From Tomocerus qinae (Eukaryota; Arthropoda; Collembola; Entomobryomorpha; Tomoceridae): a stretch of DNA of 64,000 nucleotides. The stretch spans positions 134,003,875 to 134,067,874 of the forward strand of contig CM034546.1 of the NCBI GenBank assembly GCA_020055645.1. The letters are read 5' to 3'. Every line of letters begins with the position of its first letter. The first letter of the stretch is position 1. Positions 7,794 to 17,532 of this stretch are shown piece by piece. Under the pieces are notes generated by a model. The model did not search any database, had not been told where the DNA came from, and was given only the letters and a program-made list of their open reading frames with translations. Made by a program: the position numbers and the translations under genes.

Positions 7794-9207
7794 TTAGACT
7801 AAAAACTCTAAGATACGAGGCGGGAATTTGATTTCTACATCTGCGGGAATATCGAGAGCGATTTCATTTTTATCGTCGATTCGAATCCATGGCTTCCTTT
7901 CGGAATTTAGAGTTAAAGCCTCATTTAACGCAGCTATTACCGTCGACCTTTCCCGATTTGCTGGAACCGGAATTGGAAACTCCAAATTAGAGATAAATAC
8001 CTGTCTAATAGTATGGCTTTTGTTAAATGTATCGCGAAATTCTGTAAATAAAGAGGGATCGTCCATCCGACCGATATATTTTCCCGGCACAAATGAAAGC
8101 TCTTGCAGTCCCATTAGCTCGGCTAGATCGTTGGGAATAACCAACTTTTTTTCGTTGCTGTCGGCAGCAAACTCGAGTTCCGTCTCATAAATTGTATTGT
8201 CGTAAATATAACATTCGATATTGTAACCCTTTTCTAAAAGTTTAAAATTGACGCGATCAAAAAATTCCTCCCAAGACCCGGTTTTAGTAAATTCTAATGT
8301 TTCCTCCTTCCCGCTTTCAATATTTTGAACAACCAACTTGTGAAATCCCTCTGTGCAGGATGATATTTCCTCAATAAAGCCGTCGGATTTGTATATCTCG
8401 CTGGTGTCGACTGCCGCTAGCAGAGATGTTCGCAAATTTAGCTTGCGGAAAAGTTCTTCTTCAAAATACAGGAGTTGATTTTTTCCCATTGCTATTTTTA
8501 GACTTTGAGTCCTATCCTCCAAGGAAATTTTGACCGCCAAATTTCTCTCTGCGAATAAATCGTTAAGATGGCTGACAAGACGTTCAATTGTCGACTCTGT
8601 CTTGTGAAAAGTTACATAGTTAGTCGTCATATTAACAGCGCCAGGGAAAGGGCTGTGGCTATAACAAAATTTAAATTCGTCCGAGGACAATGCCAAAAAT
8701 TCAATAATATTTGCCACTTGTGTTCCATAGTGGCGCCCTTTTTTCAAACGTTCGCGATTTCATGTTAAATATTCTTTGAAATTCCTCAGGGATAATAAAA
8801 TATATATCATTCATTACGTCTATTACCACTCGTTGTCTGGAATGTGTTTTTACAATTTTAAATTTAGCTGAAATAATTGGACTAGACTTTGACAGTTTGT
8901 TGTTCAATTCGTCAACAAACTCTGGATAATTCCACTCTTTTCTATGCTTAACTTCCACAGAAAACGTTGTTTTCCTAGCAACTTGCAATTTTCTATCATC
9001 TTGATCTAAAAATACTCTCTCGTTGTTCAAGTTCACAAATATTTCGGACAATGCCATCTCCCAATAGCCGTTTGACAAGGATATTTGACTTGGCAAATTA
9101 TTGGTAAATTTTGCCACACTATTGTTCGGATATTTAGTTTTACACAGGTCAGAGTCCAATTGTACGTAAAACTCCTTTAAGTCTGGAATCGTTTCGGCGG
9201 TAGCCAT
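7794..9207 (-). pseudogene. Large Polinton-associated protein, one-base frameshift
   Basis: Two frames belong together. The first (9207 to 8701) begins with 'FYVQLDSDL...YPNNSVAKFTNNLP' and 'GYWEMALSEIF', the usual N-terminal signature of this family. The second (8747 to 7794) continues the same domain order seen in the paralogue at 9297-11023. The switch falls at a run of six T (six A in the gene) at 8739-8744; the reading frame moves by +1 there. This could be mutation, a sequencing error in a homopolymer or a programmed shift. The product also ends early, lacking the C-terminal module that appears separately at 7459-7683. A virion-associated role is inferred from context only. Confidence 0.6.
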
Positions 9208-9296
9208 GTCAGGAGAATCTATGTTGCTCGGTCGAAGTCAAGATGCAAAATGACGATGGTTGGGTCCGCGTATGGAGCTTTTAGTGTTTACAATTT

Positions 9297-11023
9297 TCAG
9301 CAGTATTCTCGGAAGCAAAGGGTGGCACGAATTGTTTTGCGAATCAGCGTATTACAACCAGAAAATGTAAGGCTAATCTCTTTAAAACTTGTATTTCGTA
9401 GGGCAAAATAAAACGGTAGGTTAAACTGCAAATGTACAATTGATTCAGATTCAACATTGCTACATGGTATATGCCTTATTATTTCTGAACTTTTTCCATT
9501 TAACAATATGCCATTTTCGACTAAGTTGCATTCTATGTTTAGAACGTTTCCAATTTCCGAATTTAAAGCTTCAATTATCAATTTATTTTTAGCTGTAAAC
9601 GAATATTCTCTTTTTAAACCAAAAAAATCGGATATTTCATTAGGAAATATAATTTCATATTCTTCGGGAATATTTAATTCTATTTCTTTTTGCGAGTTGA
9701 AAAACACCCAATTTTTTCTCAAAGATAATGCTTGATTTAAAGCATCGAAAACTTGAAATTTGCCGCCGGATAATGGCTTCAATATAGGAACTATATTCGT
9801 TTTCTTTGTTCTGAACTTTATCGTGTGTATGAGATTCTTTGCTTCCTCGTCAAACTTTTTGGTTCTGTCATTCCTCCCACGTATTTTCTTCCTGATTCAA
9901 ACACACTGTGGCTGAAGCCAAGCATATTAGCCAATCGATCGGGAAAAATGGTGGACTTGTAATAGTTGTCGTTCTCGTAACTGAATTCAATTTCGTAACT
10001 TTTAGGATCGTGAAGTACAAACAGAACATTAACGGCGTCATCATATAACTTCCGATTTATACTATTAACGAATTCCCTCCAAGATAATTCTTTGCTCAAT
10101 TCGTACTCATAATTTCGTCCATCTGCTGTTCTGACTGAGAATGTGTTATGCACATCCGACAATTTAGCAATTTCGAGTAGAGGACCATCCGAATGAAATT
10201 CTTTTGGTGTCTCAGACGATTCTATTTCTTGCGGTATACGTAAAACACGGGCTGTGGAAAGTGAAAAGTGGACACGAGTATTTTTGCTCAGCGAAACGGT
10301 AAGACGTTCATTTTCATTTTGTACCGAAATACTGCCATTTATTCCTTCGGCAAGGAACTTGTTGTTTAAATGTGTCACCAAGTCTAAAACAGAAGTTTGG
10401 TCTTTGTAAAATTGAAGAACATTATATGTGAAGTTTCGGATCCCTATAGTTGATGGAAATGGGACGTTGGAATAATGAATTTCGTATTTAGCCCTAGGCA
10501 TTCTTCTAATGTCGTGTAAAGTTGAGATTGCCACTCCTCTGGTAACACCGGTTGAAAATATGTTGCCATAGAGTTTTAAGGCCGTTTTCAAATGTTCTGG
10601 CAATTTGATGTAAACGTTATCGTGTAGGGTAAGAAATACCCTAAGGGCATAGTGCGTTTTACGGACGGAAAAGTTTATGGGTATTTTTGGCATTGCTTCC
10701 GTAAAAGCTTTATTTGTTTCTCGTAAAAACTCGGGAAGGTCCCATGTCTGTCTATGCTCCAACATAAAACTTTCAGTTTTACTAACTTTAGTGACTAGAT
10801 CAAGATTGTTTGTAAACTCGAATTTTGGAGCTTGGTCGACAAATAATTCGCAGAGACCAACTTGCCACATGCAAGACGTGTTTAATGTTACATTTTGAGA
10901 AACTGTTACACTCGTATTGGTATTGTTTATGACAATGGAGCCTAGAGTGCTCACTATCTGCATAAACCACTCCCTCAAGATAACCATCTTAACTGCCCGG
11001 ATGACAAATAGGAAATAAAACAC
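9297..11023 (-). pseudogene. Large Polinton-associated protein paralogue, one-base frameshift
   Basis: The upstream frame runs from about 10987 (first ATG, 'MVILREWFMQ'; the frame is open from 11023) to 9818, and the downstream frame from 9782 or earlier to 9297. Together they cover the same domain order as 7794-9207: 'CMWQVGLCELFV' near the start, 'RQTWDLPEFLRETNKAF', 'YEIHYSNVPFPS', then a repeat of this pattern, and a C-terminal module ending near 'SGC...CFREYC'. The frame changes at a run of five T at 9856-9860, where one base appears missing. A second repeat of the internal domain shows the protein is built from at least two related beta-rich units. Function unknown; structural virion role inferred. 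Confidence 0.6.
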
Positions 11024-11416
11024 AAAGCCACATGTAGTTGTTATTTATACATATGTACATTTTATTAGAAAATCCAAAAAAGTTTTTTTATTTACAAGTA
11101 ATTATGACCGAAAATGTTAATTTTGTCTAAGTGCAGATATCATTGGGTGGCCAAAGGGAAGTGATTGGATCTCATCTATTTGATACCTTTTCGTGTCCAC
11201 ACAATTCATGGCCACTTTATACCCACTTTTACTATAAATACAACCGCCAAGTTAAAGTCGTGTCACAACTGTTGCAATTGTCACAACTCTTGTAATTCGT
11301 CATAACTATGTGTAATGTAATATTCTATAATGCACTGTATTATACAGTTATAATAGTCTGAATCCAGGAAAAAAGCAAAATAGCATTACAATACAAATGA
11401 AATACAGCTACCTTTT
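11024..11416. other. Gap without a recognised gene
   Basis: I see no supported coding region. The stretch is AT-rich. The right boundary of the Polinton-type element may lie here, but no terminal repeat or target-site duplication could be recognised. Confidence 0.4.
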
Positions 11417-12610
11417 TTAGTTAACCATAAATTTCTGAACTTTCTTGAATTCTTGCTCGAAGTCGCTTATTCTTACTCGGAATCGTAGAGAGTCGAGTAG
11501 ACGTGAGTTGACGTCAACGGTCTCCTGCTTGTAGTGGAAAATAGTCGGGATGTTATCGATGCGAACTCTCCTCATCTACAATAAAAAATAAATATTACAC
11601 ATTGTTCAAAAATATTGATTACACACACACTTTTGCCAACTCCATATAACTTTTGAGAACTTTTTTTTATGGTGGGATTGGATAGAGAAAAAGAAGATTG
11701 TCAAGTTTCAAATGTATTATATACTTCGGATATGGTTAAATAAAAAGTTACTATCCCTTTTTCAGAGAAGGGGCCCTCTGGCGACAAAAAAATTTCCCCT
11801 TTTGAAAACCCCCCAAGTGTAAGACAGGACAGTTTAATGTCCATTCCGACCAAAAAAATTTTTTTGCCAACTCCATATAACCTTTAAGAATTTTTTTTAT
11901 GGTGGGATTGGATAGAGAAAAACAAGATTGTCAAGTTTCAAATGTATTATATACTTCGGATATGGTTAAATAAAAAGTTACTATCCCTTTTTCAGAGAAG
12001 GGGCCCTCTGGCGACAAAACATTTCCCCTTTTGAAAACCCCCCAAGTGTAAGACAGGACAGTCTAATGTCCATTCCGACCAAAAAAATTTTTTTGCCAAC
12101 TCCATATAACCTTTAAGAATTTTTTTATGGTGGGATTGGATAGAGAAAAACAAGATTGTCAAGTTTCAAATGTATTATATACTTCGGATATGGTTAAATA
12201 AAAAGTTACTATCCCTTTTTCAGAGAAGGGGCCCTCTGGCGACAAAACATTTCCCCTTTTGAAAACCCCCCAAGTGTAAGACAGGACAGTCTAATGTCCA
12301 TTCCGACCAAAAAAATTTTTTTGCCAACTCCATATAACCTCTAAGAATTGTCAGTTATACTACACACGCTATAAAGTTAATGTAAAAAATCAGTACTTAC
12401 CGAATGTGTGAAATATCGGGGCCAGTGAGATGGGTCGAAATGTGACTGATACAGTTGAGACTGGAATCCACAGAAAACGGGGGGATAATGAGATATTTTT
12501 TGCAGAATATGAAAATAATGAAAGCTGGAGCAATGAAATGTAACTTCGGCAGAAGTGGACTGAGTGTGGCATTGAGTTTTTGATGCCCTTTATATACGAA
12601 CGAAACAAGT
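11417..12610 (-). CDS. Possible two-exon unit encoding a 52-residue peptide
   Basis: On the minus strand a TATATAA at about 12592-12598 is followed by an arthropod-type initiator TCAGTC near 12560. A good splice donor lies at about 12402 (CG|GTAAGTA) and a good acceptor just above 11575 (TTATTGTAG|ATG). The second exon starts exactly with an ATG and codes for 52 residues (11575 to 11417), basic and probably helical, ending QEFKKVQKFMVN. Exon 1 has no in-frame ATG and would be a leader. The intron contains the 230-bp tandem array. No similarity is recognised, so this is a prediction from signals only. Confidence 0.35.
11631..12349. repeat. Tandem array, about 3.1 copies of a 228-231 bp unit
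   Basis: Units start with TTTTGCCAACTCCATATAAC at 11631, 11862 and 12091, with a partial copy at 12319. The units are nearly identical, differing by a few bases and by small A/T-run changes, so the array is young. Each unit carries a GGGGCCCTCTGG core. The array lies inside the predicted intron of the unit at 11417-12610. Confidence 0.95.
12555..12600 (-). promoter_or_regulatory. Core promoter: TATA box plus initiator
   Basis: Read on the minus strand, TATATAAAGG is followed about 30 bases later by ACTCAGTCC, which fits the arthropod initiator TCAGT. The spacing is what RNA polymerase II core promoters use. It would drive the two-exon unit running left. Confidence 0.45.
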
Positions 12611-12685
12611 TCCTTTTTCATGTACACGTGTATTTTTTTATGGGGAGGGGGGGGGGGTGACACGAGTTTTGTTGAAATGGACAAA

Positions 12686-13346
12686 TATATACTTTCACTT
12701 TTCACGGGACATATACTTTCACTTGTAAGTCTTCTAACCCTGCTTAAACTTACATACCACAGTAATGGGTTGGTTGAGGTTACGGTGTCTTACTACTACT
12801 ACTGCACACACTTTAATAAAATACTAAAAGAAAATTTCATGATGTCTCTGTATATTCTTACTGCACGTGTAAAACTATCGGAAATCGGAGATTAAATTTC
12901 TCTTTTTTGACACACATCAACAAGCGCTTTGCACTATCCCCATACACACACACACACACGCACAAGTGTATGAGTATACCTTGAACCCTACCTTGAAGCT
13001 CTATAAATGACAAAAGTCTAGACAACCAAATCCCGAGCCACGTTCCACAGTAAATCTTCTCATCCGAATTTAAACTTCTCACACATCAACAATATATACT
13101 TTCACTTTCACGGGACATATACTTTCACTTGTAAGTCTTCTAACCCTACTTAAACTTACATACCATAGTAATGGGTTGGTTGAGGTTGCAGTGTCTTACT
13201 ACCGCTACTGCACGCACTTTAATAAAATACTAATTGAACCCTACCTTGAAGCTCTATAAATGACAAAAGTCTAGACAACCAAATCCCGAGCCACGTTCCA
13301 CAGTAAATCTTCTCATCCGAATTTAAACTTCTCACACATCAACAAT
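12686..13346. repeat. Direct duplication of TATA-containing segments
   Basis: Segment a (12686-12826) recurs at 13093-13231, and segment b (12981-13092) recurs at 13234-13345. The roughly 155 bases between them in the first copy are missing in the second. Each segment b carries CTCTATAAATGAC, a TATA-like box. Sequence between copies is about 95 percent alike by eye. The second copy lies upstream of the spliced small gene at 13511-13845 and may act as its promoter. Confidence 0.85.
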
Positions 13347-13510
13347 GCGTTATACGCTATCACCATACGCACTCACACGTCACACACACACTTTACACTA
13401 CTACATCACACCTGGACTACATACATGTTACATAGAACCCGTCTACTCAAAAATCATTTTTCACCGGAGTCACATCCTGCAGGACGTTTAATTAACATCG
13501 CCGCTTCAAC

Positions 13511-13845
13511 ATGCAATTGCGTAATGGAAAAAGGTAAATATTTTAAAAATATTTTAATAATATACAAATTTCTTATTCATTTTCGTATTCATTTTCGTAT
13601 TCGTATTCATATTTACATGTTTTCTATTTTTACACAGCTACTTGCCCCCTACTGTACAGGGATCCATCCTGCAGGCAGGCAGGCGAGAAAGGTCTCCCTC
13701 GATGTCCATTCTAGTGGCAGAAGTGCCCCAGCGACCGGAATCGCCAGCATCATCATCTTCAGCTTCTACGGTCTCCATTCCCCGGTGGTCTCCAGCTCCA
13801 GTCTATGATGAAGACTGGCACCCGTCGCATTCAAGTGAAGAGTGA
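13511..13845 (+). CDS. Two-exon gene for a 76-residue Ser/Pro-rich acidic-tailed protein
   Basis: Exons 13511-13533 and 13638-13845 join in phase 2 across an intron with a GTAAAT donor and a TTTTTACACAG acceptor. The joined frame is 231 bases including the stop. The product starts MQLRNGKSY, is Ser/Pro-rich in the middle (SPASSSSASTVS) and ends in an acidic tail rich in Asp, Glu, Trp and His. The RNGKSY start resembles short basic motifs at the N-termini of some retroelement and viral proteins, but this is only a pattern. A poly(A) signal AATAAA sits at 13916-13921, 70 bases after the stop. TATA-like boxes lie in the duplicated segments upstream. Function unknown. It may belong to the virus-derived region or be a host gene. 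Confidence 0.55.
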
Positions 13846-14026
13846 ATGTGCTTTATGCAAAGTACTAAGATATTGATCTCTCTTATACTCATGTAAGCAT
13901 CTACTAGGTATGCAAAATAAAAGTGACAACCGTCTTCATTTAATAGCTTGTTACGACTGACTTATTATTTCAATCATATAATACAGTGGAGCATAAGTAC
14001 TTAACAATTCTATATTAAGCAGAGTG

Positions 14027-14047
14027 CTGAATCAAACTATGATTCAG
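14027..14047. repeat. Inverted repeat, 7-base arms
   Basis: CTGAATC at 14027-14033 and its complement GATTCAG at 14041-14047 are separated by seven bases. It lies just left of the hairpin cluster at 14117-14240. Confidence 0.7.
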
Positions 14048-14116
14048 AAGCATACATCTATGTACTTATACAAATGTAGATCTTTGCGCTCCCTAACTCA
14101 TTTATGCTACAACACC

Positions 14117-14240
14117 GGCAAGTGCCCTTGCCAGTGTCGTGCATAGAGCTCCTTTACTCTGCCGTGCACGGAGTCCATCTTGGACTCCGTGCACTTGTCG
14201 TGCCAATCATTTTTACCCTCTGCCGGGTTATAATGATTGG
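14117..14240. repeat. Cluster of three adjacent hairpins
   Basis: Hairpin 1: GGCAAG (14117-14122) and CTTGCC (14127-14132). Hairpin 2: perfect 14-base arms at 14164-14177 and 14181-14194 with a three-base loop. Hairpin 3: 16-base arms at 14203-14218 and 14225-14240 with two mismatches and a six-base loop. No coding region overlaps them convincingly. They could be a foldback element, a structured RNA or a replication or recombination site. Confidence 0.85.
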
Positions 14241-15511
14241 TACGATAAACAGTTATAATTATATACTACTTTTCGGCAATTTTTTATTTGTATAAAACAG
14301 AACTTCGATTTTGAAAATAAACTAAAATTTCATGGATTATTATAAATTCATTTAAGATTAGATATGAACCATTTATTTTCTCTGTTATTAAATCTCTTTG
14401 ACAGGACATCAAAAATAATTAAAACTCATTACAATGTTGGTAATGAATTTTTCGAATCGAATTGTCAATTGCATGATAATTGATTTTATTAACCTTGATC
14501 TTTATTAAAGTTGAGGGTTGCCGTTATATCTCTGGGCTGTGAAGGAAAATGGAAACTATTATCCCTCATTCTATACCTACTTTGAAGTTTAAATCCTGAT
14601 TTGAGATTTTTGTTTTTGTCTGGGTAATGTTGAAGTAATTTTGCCCGAGTAAAGCAAGCTCCCAGAGTACTAGGATTATTATTATTAATATTTCATATAG
14701 CGATTATGTCAACAACAGTATGAGGAAGAACGACTATAAGTCCTAGTTGTTCAGAGAGGAGATCAAATCCTACTTAAATAACGTTTAATGGTCACAGCTC
14801 GTACTGATTACCCTATGCGCTGATAATACCTTGTTACCTAATACAAAGAAACTAATGAATTTTTGGTGACAATCTCTTTTACTGGTATGCTATCTGTTTT
14901 AGTTGTCCTTCCTTTTATTACAAAGTATTGCATTTAAACCCTATTGTCTAATTTTGATTATTTTAATATTATGCCCACTGTCCGCAGTTTTCATATTATT
15001 TATATGACGAGCCTGCTGGAAACTCTGAGTACGCCAATTCATATTATAGGGTGAGCCGTAAATTATTAATTCTTTATTTTAGTGTGTACTGAAATGCTAT
15101 TGGTGAAGGTGCAGGAGAAATAGTTACAGTTAAGTAACTCACGTCATTAAAAATCGTATTAGATGTGCCACAGCATTAAATTATTACCAGGTACTACAGG
15201 GTTGATACATGCATATAAGTTATGACATGCATTCAAACATTTTACTACCCTCTGATTTGGACTACACCTTCTGTATAATTATTCGTTGGCTGCGCTTTCA
15301 AATTCTAAAATTATTGCATATTTATGTTGAGAATCATTGCATTGTTGCTTCGACGAAAATGTTCTCGCCATTATCCTTGGGAAGAGTATAATAATATTTA
15401 TAATCTGGTAGGCAAACAAGACCCCCCGTGTATTTTATTTAGTACCTACTATATATGAGCTCTCTCACATTCATTCAAATTCATTCATATTATTATTAAT
15501 AAGCTCTCAAG
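14241..15511. other. Gap without a recognised gene
   Basis: AT-rich spacer. I see no frame with coding character, no RNA gene and no clear repeat. Confidence 0.4.
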
Positions 15512-17024
15512 ATGAGAACCAGAATCGTCGAAAGTAGACTCGTTACACTATCTCTGATTTTTGTGAACCTTTTTGTGAAGATTCAGTCAGGTAACTACAT
15601 ACTAAATCTACAACTGAAAAATGTCATATCAAGACCATTTGAAAAAAGAAAATTATTTGAGTTCTGAGTGAGTTCAAAAATAATTGTCTTTATTTTAGCG
15701 AAGGCGTTTACAGGCAACATTACCAGAGAAGCATTTGTCCCTTTTAAAACTGGGTCAAATTTCGATTACTTAGAAGGTGGTTATCGTCACATGACGCAGT
15801 CTAGGCCTCGACGTAGAAATCCTGCTGCAGGTGCTGTTGGTGGGCAGGAATTTTCGGGACAAATACATGCAGAATATCCGGATGTAAGTTGTTTTTTATT
15901 AATAAACTATTGCAGAACGAAAATGTAGTAGCAGAGAAGTTTACCAATAGCTCCTCTGACCGATTTAGAATGTCACAGGACCTGTCAGCTGTCGAACAAT
16001 CTATTACACTACTTTTTAAGCTGAAGTGAACGATGGTTTTAGCGATTTTCAGTTTTTAACTCACTCCCCTGTTAGGGGAAAGTTGTAACCTTTTTAGTAA
16101 TTGTCGCAGAATGTTTCAGCTTTCGAACTAGCTATTGCACGTACTTATACGATAAATAGAACGAAAGTTGCATCAATTTCCAGTTAGTTTTAAGTTTTTT
16201 ACCCACTTCCCTTCTCAGGGGATGACTATAACCTATTTAGTAGTATATGTGGACCTATCAGCTTTTAAACGAACTATTGTACGACTTTGTACGATGAATA
16301 GAACTGAATTTTGCATCGATTTTCAGTTATTTTCAAGTTTTGCCCCCATTGCCCCTGTCCGGGGAAGATAGCAACCGATGTAGTACTGCCACAGAACATG
16401 TCAGCTTTCAATCGAGTTATAACATGACTTTGCACGATTAATAGAACCAAAGTTACATTGATTTTTTATTTTTGAACCCCTCCCCCGGTCAGGGGTTGCG
16501 ACCGATTCTGCCCATTTACGAACGTGGTCTTTCTATTTACCGTGAAATTGTACCCTGAAAATTTGAACAGTCTAGCTCACACCGTTCGAAAGTTATCGTG
16601 CACAGGGATTTCTAGAGACAGACCAGACAAAAATAGTATATACTCGAATACAGAGTAGATAATCTGCTCTGAATAAAGTTCTGTTTGTAATTTGACTAAT
16701 TGACTAGTACTCTTCAATAGACTTTTAAAAGTAATTTTATTGATTCTCAGAACCGTCAATTATCATTATCGGCTCAAAAGATATTCTACAGGGTAGTGCA
16801 TGGCTAATGTCAGACCCTGTATCTCAAGAACCTATCTTAATCTTGACGTATAAGAAATCGATTAGATACTAATATTACTTGCATTTGAACTTTTATTTCA
16901 GTGCATACAACCAGGCGAATTCTGTTTTCATGATTATCAATGCTGTCATCTCTACTGCCCGTGGTTTTATACAAATCACATATGGAGATGTAACGGACCC
17001 ACTGAAATTAATCATAAGCCATGA
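15512..17024 (+). CDS. Secreted inhibitor-cystine-knot-like peptide precursor
   Basis: Three exons (15512-15590, 15699-15883, 16902-17024) sum to 387 bases and code for 128 residues. Residues 1-26 are a signal peptide. Residues 27-88 look like a pro-region with a basic cluster (PRRR) suited to processing. The last exon carries six cysteines at 89, 96, 102, 103, 107 and 118, giving C-x6-C-x5-C-C-x3-C-x10-C, the framework of inhibitor cystine knots. Knottins of this plan serve as venom components, protease inhibitors, antimicrobial or signalling peptides; nothing here tells which. A poly(A) signal lies at 17096-17101. The knot module sits alone on its own exon behind a 1-kb intron. Confidence 0.75.
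15940..16510. repeat. Diverged tandem repeat, about four copies of 140-150 bp
   Basis: Within the large intron of the cystine-knot gene, each unit has a CCCCTG..CAGGGG-type small hairpin. This is followed by 'TGTAACC', 'CAGCTTTC(A/G)A', 'ATAGAAC..AAAGTT(G/A)CAT' and 'TTTCAGTT'. The units start near 15950, 16067, 16213 and 16358 and differ at many sites, so the array is old. It has no coding potential. Confidence 0.8.
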
Positions 17025-17532
17025 CACAACTACTTAAGATGGCAGGACGCTGCCTGCAAAACAAACAGATATTGTTCTAATGTTTTGGAATCATAAATAA
17101 ATATTTAATTGATATTCATAAGATTTAAAACTTAGATTTTAATATTTTTTCTGATTTTAACTTTGGTTCATGTTCAATTTTTGAATGAGAGGAGTAGCAA
17201 AATGTCTTTTGTTCACACACGGATGCTCTTGTTCACTCAATTTTTAAGCGCTGATTAACATAGCCCCTTTTCAATCCGAGATATACATTATCAGTTGGCA
17301 GAGTAATTCCCTCGAAAGTAAACAAAAAGCAGTAAGCACCAAAATGAGGTGAAAATGGGTCGCTGTATCATCTTTTATATCGATGTATGATTACATCACA
17401 TTATCTCCATTCATGTAATATTTTTGCAGTAGTCATTTAGCGTATGTACGTAGAACAACAAAATTGTATTCGTAATTGTGTTGTTATCCTTTTTTGTTTT
17501 CCTTTGTACTATTTTTTTATTACTTAGACATT
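17025..17532. other. Gap without a recognised gene
   Basis: It holds the poly(A) signal of the cystine-knot gene at 17096. Beyond that I see only AT-rich spacer before the CUB gene. Confidence 0.45.

Larger units (their letters stand above)
1..11040. mobile_element. Polinton/Maverick-type element, interior part
   Basis: This block contains a packaging-type ATPase, a retroviral-like DDE integrase, long repeated proteins of a kind found beside capsid genes, a small helical protein and a cluster of tiny Cys/His proteins. Genes are intronless and tightly packed, unlike the spliced genes in the rest of the window. ATPase plus integrase is the combination that defines Polintons. Polymerase B, cysteine protease and capsid genes are not seen, so they would have to lie left of position 1 or be lost. 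No terminal inverted repeat is visible; the right edge is set only by the last viral-type gene (start near 10987-11023). Two genes carry frameshifts, so this copy may be decaying. Confidence 0.8.

Noticed and set aside
8701..8747. Programmed ribosomal frameshift at the A6 run
   Set aside because: The shift needed is +1 and the bases do not form a classic -1 slippery heptamer; the second gene shifts the other way. Mutation or error is simpler.
12620..13082. Short frames with G-runs and repeated VCVCV
   Set aside because: They run through a poly-G tract, TG/CA microsatellites and the duplicated promoter segments; no coding character.
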